DNA of 64,000 bases from Ascarosepion bandense (lineage: Eukaryota > Mollusca > Cephalopoda > Sepiida > Sepiidae), in contig JBBBDQ010001454.1 in NCBI GenBank assembly GCA_037127315.1, positions 863,501-927,500 of the forward strand, read 5' to 3'. The stretch's first letter is position 1. The number at the start of each line of letters is the position of its first letter. Both the position numbers and the translations under genes were made by a program. Below the pieces are notes generated by a model. It saw only the letters and a list, made by a program, of their open reading frames with translations. It ran no database searches and was not told the DNA's origin. This document shows positions 22,701-34,456 of the stretch, in pieces.

Positions 22701-24130
22701 AACCAAAATTATATTTAAACAACAGGTACCGTGATGGGGATAACAATGGCACCAACATGTGCAACACTCACACAAGCATATCTAGAAGAAGACCTATAGA
22801 ACCAAATAGATCACAAATATGGGCAGACATAAAAACAGGATTCACTAAATCATGGAAAAGATATCTAGATGATTGTTTTATCTTTTGGAGGTCATCATGG
22901 GAAACATTAACTACACAATCTACTCCAAAACTTGCACCCCAAAATTAAGTTCACACTAGAATTATAGCTGTAATGAATTGCCATTCCTAGTCATACTCAT
23001 AAAAAATGAAAACAATTACATCAACACAGACATTTACCATAAACTCACAGACACCCAACAGTACCTCCATTTCAAGAGTCACCACCCTAAAAGTTGTCTC
23101 AACTCCATCCCCTACTCCCTAGCACAACAAATTTGCACAATAGTAGCTGATAAAACCCTTCGTAAAATATGCCTAGAGGAATTACAAAAAACACTACAAA
23201 TAAAAGGATACCCATTTCGCTAATAAAGAAGGGTTTCGAACTGGCAAAAGAAATACTATTAGAATTTCTCTGGAAAACAAAAGAACATGAAAAAGAAGAA
23301 AACGTTCTTGCATACATCTCTATGTACAACAAAAGCAACCCAGAATTATTTACAAAGATAAAGACACATAGAATTACTAAAAAAAAAATGATAAAATAAA
23401 AAAATCTTAAAGACAACTAAAATGGTTAAAAGCAAACACCAACCCCCAAAATTAAAAAGAAACATACTAACGTCATCAAAATTTAAGCAACACACAAAAT
23501 GGGGTCACAAAATGCAACAAAAAATGATGTAGGGTCTATAGCATAATAATAGAAAGAAAACAATTCAAGTTTGAAAACACATATACATTCGAAATAAAAA
23601 CAAATCTGAGCTGCAGCTCTAAAAACATAATTGATGCTCTAAAATGTGATAAATGCACAAAAATATATGTGAGGGTGACACAAGGCCTGAATAAAGTATA
23701 GCTCTGCATCAAAGTAACATTAAACTAGCCAATAACAGGAAATTGTACGTTTCCCAACACTTACACTAATGTAGTGAAAGTAATGCCTATCTACCAAAAT
23801 ACAGACTATGACACGCTAATGGTGTAGGAAAAAATATAAAAAAAATATAAGCCTTCTTTCAACAAAGTAATGTGAAAAAACTAAGACACACTCACACACA
23901 GACACACTAAATTCAAACGTGCTAAAAAAAAAAAACAAATTTCACAAGCTGTTGTGAAAAATAGTACTTCTGTATTCCAAAGACAACTAAAAGAACTTCA
24001 TGACACGTAGAATTAAATCAAAATCACTTAAATCGTTTAAAGATCAGATGTTTCCAAAGAAGTGATGAAAACTATTTTGAAGAAAAAGGACAAAATCAAT
24101 TTTCACAAGTCAGTAAAAAAAATTTCTGGC
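22690..24130 (+). mobile_element. Penelope-like element: RT palm to GIY-YIG, sense
   Basis: Starts 'NNQNYI', then 'GTVMGITMAPTCATLTQAYL' (about 22726-22790), 'FTKSWKRYLDDCFIFW' with the catalytic YLDD intact at 22862-22873, 'DIYHKLTDTQQYLHFKSHHP', 'SIPYSLAQQICTIVADK' and near 23590-23690 'NLSCSSKNIIDALKCDKC' with 'TKIYVRVTQ', the degraded GIY-YIG endonuclease. The 3' untranslated part includes TTTAAAGATCAGATGTTTCC, also seen alone near 29.08 kb. Several frameshifts make it non-functional. Confidence 0.85.
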
Positions 24131-24499
24131 TAACGAACGATGAATGATTTCCAAAATGAAAGAGATTTAACGAGCAAGTTTGAAAAAACTAACAAACAAA
24201 CACACACACATATGAACTGTCTGACCTTCTTCGACCACTTATCTATATATATACACAGTATTTTCAGCCGTTAAAAAAACAAATGGATCTTGATATGTAA
24301 AGTCACAAATTTATTTGCCTGAAGAGAGTCAACTCTGAACTCTAAACACATGTAGCGACACAAATATCATTATGTGCACTTAAAATATTATACAAAAAGC
24401 AAGTAATAATAACAATAAATCTACACTTTAAACAAAACTTTATGGCTTTTATCTTCTATATCAATTTCTCTCATTGGAACAACCCCTATATCTGTTTTC

Positions 24500-24502
<3 letters not shown>

Positions 24503-24546
<44 letters not shown>
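24503..24546. repeat. (TA)n microsatellite
   Basis: About 44 bases of alternating T and A. Confidence 0.95.
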
Positions 24547-24547
<1 letters not shown>

Positions 24548-25239
24548 TCTCCTGTTGTTTTTTATGCATGGGGCTCAAGCATTTAAGTATTTAGAACCAA
24601 ATAACCAAACTGGATTGATTTCTGTCCTCAGTTAATTTTTATTTAAATCAATCATATCAATAAACTTGCTATTTGTCTTGTCCAAGTGCCACACATGCCT
24701 GTATTAATAAAAACTGATTGACTACTTTTTGGTTTTATTAGCATAGGTCAAATACTCATACTAATAATAATTGTATATAAAGTTAATTGTGAAAATAGCT
24801 TCAAATTCTTGATGCTCTTGTAAGAGGACAACACTGCAAATTAAATAAGATCTTCAGTTTGAGGTTTTCAACATTTCTTTGCAACTGATTGATACATTCA
24901 ATTCTGTGAAGATTCCTATTTGCCAGATGTCTTATGTTATTATCAGACAAAAAGTCTACAATATAAAATTCAAAAACAAAACTAATAAATAGATATCATC
25001 TACAGTTTTATGACATTAAGTTTTAGTGATTTTAATGTAATGATTGAAGGTATTAAATCTCAAACAGTTTGAAAATACTTCCACTTATTGAATCAAGACA
25101 TATATCATTCTTCTTTCTTTAAAGTCTTTAATCTTTATAACAGGAATATTGAACCAAGACATATTTTTATTCTTTCAGACACAACAGAAAAAGTTACCCT
25201 ATATAATTGAGTGTAGAGAAAAACTTATATGATCCTTAT

Positions 25240-25480
25240 TTTTATGTAAAAATAGAGGGTGACATTTATACCCAGGTAATGTTTTTGAAGAGGTTGAAAA
25301 TCATGCACTTTTGGTGACCAGTTCCTTTACACACAAGTAAATTTTCTGAAGAAGTTGAAATTATTGCAAAAAAGAATTCTTGGTTTGGACTATGCATGAA
25401 GTTGGCTTATATTTGATTACATATAATTAAGAATATGAGAAGATTCTGAAAAATTCTTAGCTCGATGAAGAAGAATGACC
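25240..25480. repeat. dispersed repeat with internal ~70-base subunits (copy 1)
   Basis: Two related halves, one starting CCCAGGTAATGTTTTTGAAG and one starting CACAAGTAAATTTTCTGAAG, share the GAAGAGGTTGAAA/GAAGAAGTTGAAA core. The whole block is similar to 43740-43960. Confidence 0.7.
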
Positions 25481-25880
25481 TAATGTCCTGCTATTTTATA
25501 TATTTGTCTCAATGTTTAAAATATTTCATTTCTCAATCTGATTTAATCTTTAAAAAAACCACTGATGAATTAATTTACTGAAATACTAATTTTGTTGATT
25601 GTGTCGAGCTGAGAACTTTTCAGCAACCACTTGTGTGTGCATGTGTGAATATTTATAAAAATAAGTTTTTATATGATTTAATTTATTCATAAACTGTATA
25701 GAGAGAACAATATTTATTGCTAAATAACATTTATTAATGTTTTAATCTTGCACATACTAAAAAAGAAATTTTTATTTTAACTTTTGTATTTTTCTCAGAT
25801 ATGAAGTATAATTTGTAACCCATTGTTGGTTTTTTTCCTTGTAATTTTCTTGCTGACAGATAAAATATTTTAAATTTTAG

Positions 25881-25904
25881 TCAATGGAAAAAAAAAACTT
25901 ACAG
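25881..25904 (+). CDS. SNX14: possible SNX14 24-nt microexon
   Basis: TCAATGGAAAAAAAAAACTT plus ACAG is preceded by TTTAAATTTTAG and followed by GTAACT, so both splice sites are acceptable. It is exactly 8 codons (SMEKKNLQ), phase 0 at both ends, and lies in the intron between exons 19591-19645 and 27143-27263, whose junction is also phase 0. Inclusion would lengthen the linker before Nexin_C without shifting frame. The acceptor tract is weak and any A-rich 24-mer can fit by chance, so this is only a candidate; RNA evidence would settle it. Confidence 0.3.
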
Positions 25905-27142
25905 GTAACTTTGCTTGAAAATACTAAGTTCTTTTTGCTTTCATCTGCCAAATGTGTGAATATATTTGAAAGCAGACTTTTTATCAAACAAAACACTTGC
26001 AAATGCTGATGGCTATAAGCAAATTATATTTTATTCATTTTTCAATGCTTTCAACATTATGTGGCTTGTAGTTGCTGACAAATGTTTATCATTTTTATAT
26101 TTTTATATCAATTCCATTAAAATAGTCCAGTATTTTTTGTTTTGATTCTTTTTCATACAAAAATTTAGCTTAATGATTATTTTTTTTAATTTTAAAGAAC
26201 ATTTCCGACTTATTCAGAAAATGTAGATTTATTTTTATGTTTCTTGTTGCACAACAATTTCAAATATGTCTTCAGATCATGTAAAATCTTAGCTTTTGAT
26301 TGTATAAAGTTAGAAATGATTGTTTTAGATTTGAAACTTGAGAACTCAAAACAATGATTTCTAATTACATTTTTATATTTGAAATCTTCTGGTGAAAACT
26401 TTTGTATTTTTATTTATACTACAATATGAATTTGTACTTAACATTGTGACAAAACTTCCTCCATTTGCTAACTGCACATAAAAACAAACTTTTTTTGTAA
26501 ATATAAGCTATATGAATAGACATTTTTTTTTTTAGACATTTCAACAATATCAAAACTTTTTCATCATTCATCTGACTTTAATTCTGAATAATTCAACCAA
26601 AAACAAGCTTTGTTAATCTCCATGTGCCCTACAGTCATCACATTTCTGCCTCTGGATAAAAATATCATTTTTTTTTATCTTCAGTAATCAAGATGATTAT
26701 TTGATTAGAAAATATGATTAATTTCTGCTCCTATACTTGATACCAATGTAAATCAGATAATGATTTTATATGGGGCATATTTTTTGTATTGTTTTAGTTT
26801 AACATTTCAGTAATAGATTCAGTTTTTAGATAAAAGGAAATATCTTATAAAGTATGATATTGCAAAATCTAAGTGAAGAAAGAAAAAAATCTGTTCAATA
26901 CAATTTGTTATTTAATTGAAACTTGAAAAAATGTACTTTTTAGTTTGAATATCAACAGATCTATTATATGAAATGAATTTGGTTCATGTCTTTAAAAAAA
27001 ATTAGTTTTTATTTTTTAGGAACAGGAAGTTTTGCATTAAAATTTATAACTAATTTGTATCTTGGAATCCATTTTTATATTAAAATTCGCATAAATGTCT
27101 AAACAATTATATAAAGACACCTTTGTTTCTTGTTGTATTCAG

Positions 27143-27263
27143 TTCTACAGTCCACTTTATGAGAACAACTTCAACTGTGAAAGTTCTTATCCTTTACCTG
27201 CACCTAAAGGAGATCTTCCTGAAGGAAACATAGAAGGTGTTTTCAATATGCTTATCTACTTAG
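27143..27263 (+). CDS. SNX14: SNX14 exon: start of Nexin_C domain
   Basis: A 121-nt exon with acceptor TTGTATTCAG and donor GTAAGT. It translates to FYSPLYENNFNCESSYPLP then APKGDLPEGNIEGVFNMLIY and L, and ends one base into an alanine codon completed by the next exon. The stretch 'EGVFNMLIYLARNVY' aligns with the vertebrate SNX14 stretch that opens the C-terminal Nexin_C (sorting nexin C-terminal) domain, where EGVYDYLMYVGRVV is found. An internal alternative AG at 27149-27150 would break the frame relation, which supports 27143 as the start. Codon use and GC content rise clearly above the surrounding intron. Confidence 0.9.
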
Positions 27264-27514
27264 GTAAGTAATTTTGATTGGAGATTTTTATAATTCTTTT
27301 CAAGCAACATTTTTGTTTTAATATTTCAACTGGAACTTTTGTAGTGTTGGTGTTTGAATGGTTGTAATGCTTGATATTCAAATGGAGGTATGAACTATCT
27401 ATAAGATGCAAGCAAATACAAGTGGAATATTCATAGCTGGACAAAAGGAAAAGAAAAAAAGAAAACATTTGTTGATCAGATGATAAATTCAATAAGTTGT
27501 CTTTTTTGTTTCAG

Positions 27515-27679
27515 CTCGCAATGTGTATCATATTCCCGAATGGTTTCACCATGTTCTCATCACATGCCGAATGTTGCTCAAGAGAACTATGGAGAGTTAC
27601 TTGGACTACTACATCGAACAGAAGTTTATTCAGGTCATGCAGGAAAATCGACTTATGCACTACATTGAAATCATTAAAC
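27515..27679 (+). CDS. SNX14: SNX14 exon: core of Nexin_C domain
   Basis: A 165-nt exon with acceptor TTTGTTTCAG and donor GTAAGA, only 251 bases after the previous exon. It reads (A)RNVYHIPEWFHHVLITC, RMLLKRTMESYLDYYIEQ, KFIQVMQENRLMHYIEIIK and ends one base into the next codon. This matches vertebrate SNX14 residue by residue in pattern: (V/I)P(D/E)W.HH.L...R.L.K.T.E.Y.DYY...K...(L/V)(F/M)QE.RL. The Nexin_C domain packs with the N-terminal PXA domain in this subfamily (SNX13, SNX14, SNX19, SNX25), and the WFHH and QENRL positions favour SNX14 over its relatives. Identification is from remembered family sequence, not from a search. Confidence 0.93.
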
Positions 27680-28374
27680 GTAAGAAAAAAGAAACCTCTT
27701 TTTCTCTCTTGTCTATTCATGTATATTTAATATTTTTAGCATATTAAAAGATGTTTTCTTATTTATTTTGTATTCATATTGAAGTTAAGAAATAAATAAT
27801 TACTAAGAACATCTGTAGAAATTCCAGGAGGCATTTTGTAATGTTGGATTAGAACACAAAGTAATTTGTGTTTTTTGAAAATACAGAAAAAAAATCAATT
27901 CCAAAAACTGTTTTATGGATTTAATTCATCTACACTTTATTTAAAAAAAAAAAATGCACAAACCATTCTTTTTAAAGAATTTTTCAAAAGGAAATTGTTT
28001 TTGTGAAAAAGTATTTCTCTATTGTTTTTGTCTGCTTCTTTCTATTTCATAGTTACTATATAAAAAAACACTAGACAATTGTATGTTTTAAAAACTGGTT
28101 ATAGTAGGTATATATCCTACCTTATTAAATATTTGATCTTGGGTCATGATATTAAATAAACTTACACCATTTATTAATATCTTTTTTGCTTTTTTAACAC
28201 TATATACTATACAAGAAATGCTTAACTAAAAATATACTTGTTATTGAGGTTTCTGGTTAATCAAGTGATTTAGAATTTGGAAGCATTATCAGCCCCCAAT
28301 ATCTGAAAGAGATCTATGGTTACTGAATTTGCTTGCAAAACAGTCAATATGTTTATATATATATATATATAATA

Positions 28375-28965
28375 TTAATTTTTTTAATCATTTTTTCTAC
28401 AAGCAAGGCAGGGCTGCCACTAATGCACAGGGGTTTACAGTGAGAGAAAAGACTTGATACAGAGGATATTGAAGAAAGAATAAAAAGATCATCGATATTT
28501 AAGAGATAGAAAATGGCAATTGATGTTGCATTTAAATTTTTGGAGATTGTAGCTATCAGGGAAATGAATAAATGGAAGAGAGTTCTACAGGTGGGAAGTG
28601 CGAGAAAAGGAACTGTTGGAGTAGAAGTAGAAAGTTACATTTAACTATTTCAAGGATAAAAGGTTTGGACCTAGAAGCCAATCTAGTAGCATGCTTAAAT
28701 TCATACAATCGGGGCACCAGGGAAAAAAGAGCAGTTGCCATGAAAATATTTGTAGAAAAGACAGAGGGAAGCTACATTACATTAGTGAGAAAGTAACTAA
28801 AGTCAATATACTAAAGCAGGTCTAATTACATTGCAGATTCTTCTTTGGATTTTGTTGAAAACCTTGAGATGTATAGCAGGAGATTCTGACTAGATATAGC
28901 AACAGTATTCAATGCAAGGAAGAATAGTAGATTTATAAATCTGCAAGATCGATTCTGACTAGAAA
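28375..28965 (-). mobile_element. jockey/CR1-like LINE 3' end, antisense
   Basis: Minus-strand frame includes 'VPRLYEFKHATRLASRSKPF', a typical segment of this LINE C-terminal domain, and pieces such as LLYISRFSTKSKE near 28.87 kb. The 3' end on the minus strand, TGTGCATTAGTGGCAGCCCT then GCCTTGCTTGTAG then AAATGATTAAAAA, matches the ends of the copies at 7.8 and 58.8 kb. Located in the SNX14 intron, opposite to the gene. Confidence 0.7.
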
Positions 28966-29644
28966 AACTTATATATTGAGAGCTGTATACTTAAATTTTT
29001 TCTTTAAAAATAGTTATTTCAAAAGAACACTGAAAACATTGTTGGTTTTTAGTTAGGTAAGAACCAGTGTATTCATTTAAAGATCAGATGTTTCCAAATA
29101 GGTGATGGATTTTTTTATTTTTTTTATTTGACAGATTATTTAATAAACAAAGGGGAAGAGCACATTTTTTTTCTAAAAAGATTTCTCAAATATTCAGGAT
29201 GGTAGACAAAAATAAATATATTGTTCAATAAATAAACAGAGTGCATACACAAATGTAGTTGCCTACTAAAAATAATGTTTAAATAATAAAAGATCAAATA
29301 TTTCCAAACAAATTCTGACTTAACATACATATTAAAGGGAAGGTGAAATATGTAATACCTTCCATTGAGTGAAAAAGTATTAATGATGAAATATTTTGTG
29401 TAATTAAAAGTAATAAATATTATTGCAAAGATGGCTTCTTACTTGTGGAAATCTCTTCCAGTTTCTTGTTTCCAAGTCAATTTTGAGCTTCGAAAACGAA
29501 AATGAAATGTTGGTTGTTATTTTGTCTTCTTAATTCCTCTTCTATTATTGTATCTTGCTCCTTAATAATGTTTCCATTTTTTATTTTTTCACACTTAGTA
29601 TCCTCCTTGTATGTTAGTTGCTGTATTACTTTACTTGGGGTTAA

Positions 29645-29763
29645 TGTGTGTGTGTGTGTGTGTGTATTTATATGTTACAAAATAAAAACCTTGCATTTAA
29701 CTTGATAAAGTTTTAAGATGAAACATGTGGGCTAAGATAAGTTTTCTTTTTGTTTTTAATATT

Positions 29764-29815
<52 letters not shown>
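29645..29815. repeat. (TG)n and (CA)n-(TA)n microsatellites
   Basis: A TG run at 29645-29665 and, 100 bases on, CA at 29764-29779 continuing into TA at 29779-29815. Confidence 0.95.
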
Positions 29816-29816
<1 letters not shown>

Positions 29817-29824
29817 CTCACAAT

Positions 29825-30200
29825 AGGGTGCTGAAAAATCTGTCTTTCCCATTTTTCCTCAAAAGTTTCTTATTACACACACATTCTGTCCATGTTATTC
29901 TCAGTATTCTTCTGTAGATCCACATACTTATCACTTCATGTCTTCCCTTTATCTCTGAGGAAACTGTCCAGCATTCATTGCCGCATGAGAGGATTGATAT
30001 TACCAGTGAATACTTTTGTCTGTGATTCCAATGGAATTTTCTTTTCTTAATACTATGCTTAGTTTCTAGAAGGTAACTTTTGCTATTCCAATGAATCTTC
30101 AGATTTCTCTGTCACATTTCCAATCAACCCCAAGATGTAAGCTACAAATTAGAGACATAAAAATAAAGCAAACACTTTATCCTAGTTTCTTAGTCTTTCC
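29825..30200 (-). mobile_element. RTE-like LINE C-terminal fragment, antisense
   Basis: Contains the family signature on the minus strand around 29880-29990: the region equivalent to 'MWxYRRMLRI.WT..V' (from GTTATTCTCAGTATTCTTCT plus GTAGATCCACA), followed by ASTGAATACTTTTG-type sequence. Related to 49.27-49.91 and 62.3-63.28 kb. Many stops. Confidence 0.6.
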
Positions 30201-30204
30201 TCTT

Positions 30205-32285
30205 GCTTCAAGAGATAGGCAATCACCAAAAACTTCCCATGCCTTATAAACTAGAATTTGCTCACTGCTTTGCTGATTTCATTAATATTTATTGTCAAAA
30301 TTTAAAACAAATGTTTGTCTTGATGTCAGAATAAAATAATGAATATATGAAAATGAAAGGATAATTATTCCTTATTTAAAAAAACAAAAAGGTTAAATAT
30401 GTTGTGAATTTGAGTCAACCCACAACAAAGAAAAAGGCAAGAAAGATTTTTAAATAAAATATTTTTATTTTCGTGTTTTTACAACTAAATTTTTCTCAGT
30501 GTACATGAATGTTAAAGTTCTTGTGTATGAAGTTACTTGTTTCTAGTTGTTTAAGATGAAAAGAAATGTGGTTTCTTCACCTGTATATATGAGAAAAAAG
30601 AGGCAGAGGAAAAAGTGAAGGGTAAGAGTGTAAGTGTCATGTAGCTTTGTGAGGAAGAGTGTAAGTTTCACATAGCTTGGTGAGGAAGACAGGTAAATGA
30701 GTAGGGAATCTCTTTGAAGCCACACCATAAACTGATGTTGCATGTACCTGTATCTATCTTCTTAATGATTTTTTTATGTCTAGAGACTTTACTTAAATAC
30801 TCTTGAAAAGGATCACAAAACTTGTTTTTATTGTTGACAGGAATGCAACCCATTGGTTGAAAAATGTTAAATATTTATTTTCAAAGGATTAATTTATTAA
30901 CTAGAAGGATGCACAAATCCTCTGACTTGGAAACCATTTGTTTGCCATTTGATGATTGTGGTTAATTGTCTTCACTCCACAAAGAAAATATTGATTTTTT
31001 TTTAAATCAATGGATTATGAAGAAGTAAATGCAATTATGTTAAAAGAAATAAATAACTTATTGGCATCACAAACAAGATGCTTAACCTTTTAATTGATTT
31101 AACATTTTATACTTTTGGTTGACTTATTGATTTTTGATCACCAATAACTGAATATATTAAATATGTCATTTTTAAAAAGCAGTCACTGTTGTTTATTTTA
31201 TGCCATCAGAATAATAATATATTTAAACCAGTTTAACTAACAGCACTTGCTTGCCAATATTGACTCAAAGTGAAATTATTAACTTTTTAAAATAATTTAT
31301 GCAATGAATAGTGGATGTGGGTATATATGTAAATTGCTGACTTTGGGTATGTTTTTGTTTTTATATATGTATTCCAGTTTTATTTAAAATGATTTTATAA
31401 AATTTTCACAAAGAATATTTTATAAAATGAAAGCTAATAAATATGCATATTAAATTTGTATTCTTGATTATTTTTAACTGATCATATTTTCCTGCAAGAG
31501 CCAGATTAAAATGAATTATGCAAATATTACATTACATCCATTACCCTGGTATTAAAATGTGGTTGGGATGGGGAAAATATGCTCAAGCTTGAAATGGACA
31601 GCTATGACCTTGGATGGTTGGCAATGTTTAGTTTTTCAATGTATACACTTGTTAACTATGTATTCTCTTGGTTACAAAATCTGGTTACTGAGATTCTTTT
31701 AGATATACAAGGCTATGCTAAAAAGAAGGTACCTCCAATAAAACAAGATGTGATACTTAAGGTTTAAAATAAATTTTTAAAAAAGAAAAATCTTTCTTGA
31801 AGCTTTTATTTTAGTTTTAATTTCAAGTTGAAAGATTAAATTAAATATTTCCAATAATCAAAAAGATTTGCTGTATTTCAAAAACTAATTTAAATTGACT
31901 GAAAATATTTTCCATATTTTGATGTTTTATTAAATTTTGAATATTCTTCACTGTAAATTTACTATAGTTATTGTTCTTATTTTCTGATAATGTGTATGGT
32001 CAACTGTATAATAGAATATCAACATGTTAGGACATTAAAAAAAAAAGAATTTTTTAAAAAGATAAGTTGTACTAAGATTTTCAATTTATGATTAGTAAAT
32101 ATAGTTTTTACTTCATAATAATATTATCTAACCTGTACAAGTTAATACAGAAAGTTAAGATTTAGCTCTTTATAAATCATTTTAACTGAAATTTAAAAGA
32201 ATGAGTAACAATTTTTCTTAAGACAATAGCATCCTTAATATATCTTAATATATCTTATTTATAAAAGCAATTAAAAGTTTTTCTA
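30205..32285. other. SNX14 intron, no recognised feature
   Basis: Strongly AT-rich intronic sequence. The 61-66-codon frames here have no recognisable domain. Confidence 0.5.
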
Positions 32286-32288
32286 ATG

Positions 32289-32762
32289 AAATAATACCTG
32301 AGTTTCATTGCATTTTTTATTTTACAATTCAGAGCAGATTTTTGGTAAATGAGTAACTGTTTCCAAAACAAAAAAAGGAAAATTAAAGATTTATGTTCTT
32401 CAAGAAGTTCTGCTTTTAACTATGAAGTAGAACACAAATTTCTCAAAATTTCATTAAGATGGGGTTAACAGATGTCAAAAAAAAAAATTTTTATGAAGAT
32501 TTTAAAAAAAAAAGTTACTTTTAAATAATACCTGAGTTTCATTGCATTTTTTATTTTACAATTCAGAGCAGATTTTTGGTAAATGAGTAACTGTTTCCAA
32601 AACAAAAAAAGGAAAATTAAAGATTTATGTTCTTCAAGAAGTTCTGCTTTTAACTATAAAGTAGAACACAATTTAATTTCTCAAAATTTCATTAAGATGG
32701 GGTTAACAGATGTCAAAAAAAAAATTTTTATGAAGATTTAAAAAAAAAAGTTACTTTTAAAT
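32289..32762. repeat. 234-bp tandem duplication
   Basis: The block starting AAATAATACCTGAGTTTCAT occurs at about 32289 and again 234 bases later, about 97% identical, with differences mainly in A-run lengths and a short TTTAA insertion. A partial third start (AAATAAT) follows at about 32759. It lies in the SNX14 intron before exon 34426-34456. Confidence 0.95.
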
Positions 32763-33529
32763 AATTTCCTTAATTCGTGAATAAGTCCTGAAAATTTGAT
32801 TAAAATCCAAATCATTGTGTTTGTTACTGGAAAAAGATATTAAATTTCCTAATACTAATTTTTGCTGCTCCCTGCTAATGCAAAAAAAAAGCAAGATTTT
32901 TAACCAAAAATTTTGATTGTGCTAGAAAGGATTAAAAAAAATTTAATAAAATCAAAAAATTCTTTGGCCTTTCCTTTTAATAATATAACAACATAAACAT
33001 TTTTATGATAAAACTTTGTTTTTATCAAGTCTGGGGCTTTTTTTTTACCATGATATGCTTCTTTTTTTTTTTTTATTCAGCAAATTATTGGCGGTACCTA
33101 CTTAAATGTTATCACCTGACTCACTTCTCAAAGTCTAACCAAGTGACCATATATCAGAGTTTTTCTTTTTTTTTTTATAGGATGTTACTATTTACACTAT
33201 TTAAATCATTCAGATGGTTGTCCTCCTTTTTATTGCCATATTCATAATATTTTGGCTGTTTTATGATCTGGCATTATTCAGGTGACAATAGACTTTTGAA
33301 CTGAAGCCTTTATTTAGTCCACAAGAGTTGATTGTTCTAATTCTACATGTCATTCCTGGATATCTTAGTTTCAGTTAATTCATTTTAGTAACTCAGCTCT
33401 TTAAGTTTTTGTTCTCTCTGCTGTGGCCAGGTATTGAACTTGCAACTCTTTGGGTCAAGTCATTTTTTACATTACTTCAACCAATGCTTATCTACCCCAG
33501 TAGACTAAATGATGAATGTCATTATTTAG

Positions 33530-34075
33530 TTATTGTTCTCACACAGACACACATATCACTTCTCTTCTGCTTTTGCAATTGCTTAGCTTTGATCATATAT
33601 ATCACATAAATTATCCTAGGGTAATCTGAGAAAGGGAGCCATTTCATCTTCTATTTGCTATGTATCTTTAGGATGTTAATTATTTCCATCATTTTTGGTT
33701 GGTAGTAATTTTTGTCTTTTCACCATCCCTCTCAGCCTCTATTCTGGGTTCCATTTATACAAGCTTTGTTAGATAAGTTATTCACTGTTTCCCGTCTCTC
33801 TCTTACCTGTGAGTGTCAAATTCTCCAAGCCCTCTCTCTTTCATATTAGGTATCCTAGAAAGTTCAAATAACTGTTTCTGATTCTAAGTATAACCATAAT
33901 TTTTGTCTTATGTAATACAACACGTGAGAGACCCACTGAAATTAAAAAATTAGCATTTAGGATAGAAACTGTTAACCAAACCTGTCAAGTGAGCAGTTCA
34001 GGAATATTTTAAAGGCAATAAAAAGAAAAAAGAAAGCAAGAATAAATAAATATCAATTAAGTCCTACTTACTTCT
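33530..34075 (-). repeat. composite dispersed repeat with RTE-like tail, copy 1
   Basis: About 540 bases that match 38230-38790 in order: CACACAGACACACATATCAC, TTGATCATAT, GGTAATCTGAGAAAGG, TTTTGTCTTTTCACCATCCC, TCAAATTCTCCAAGCCCT, TCTGATTCTAAGTATAA, GAGAGACCCACTGAAATT, AAAATTAGCATTTAGGATAG, and GAAAGCAAGAATAAATAAAT. The middle third is the RTE-like 3' region on the minus strand. The flank at 33300-33520 contains GGTATTGAAC and GGGTCAAGTCA, also present near 4.06 kb. Confidence 0.75.
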
Positions 34076-34425
34076 TGGTTAGGCTGAGAATTTTTACAGA
34101 ACCTGAAAATACATTTTTGAAGCATTCAAATTGTACAGGAATCTCTTGATTAGTTACGCTAATGTGTATATTACTAACTATAAAACAAATCAATTTTTCA
34201 ATTACTATGGTTAAGCTGAAGAGTGTTTTACCGTCTTAGTCAAATAACAAACTAATCAATATGAATATATAAAAATTTTACTGCAATAATTGGAAACCCA
34301 TTAATTGAATGAGCGTTAATCAAGGGATGCCTGTATTTTCTTTCTGGCTTTATTTGTTCAAAGATGTTATTATAAGCATGAAACCAATTTGTTTTTTCAC
34401 TTTAGTTTCATTTTCTTTCTTTCAG

Positions 34426-34456
34426 ATGTTTTGTTTTTTGATACTGATCCACCAAG
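34426..34456 (+). CDS. SNX14: SNX14 exon: 31-nt exon within Nexin_C
   Basis: A 31-nt exon after CTTTCTTTCAG and before GTAAGA. Spliced to 27679 it gives ...IIK-HVLFFDTDPPR, colinear with the vertebrate SNX14 segment LLRDAIFCENTEPR. Phase fits exactly: one base from the previous exon plus two here make His, and AG remains for the next exon. The following ~75 residues (with the conserved LNKQL and QELFPEL motifs in vertebrates) were not found in the remaining 29.5 kb of the window, so the next intron either runs past 64 kb or hides a short exon I missed. Confidence 0.85.
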
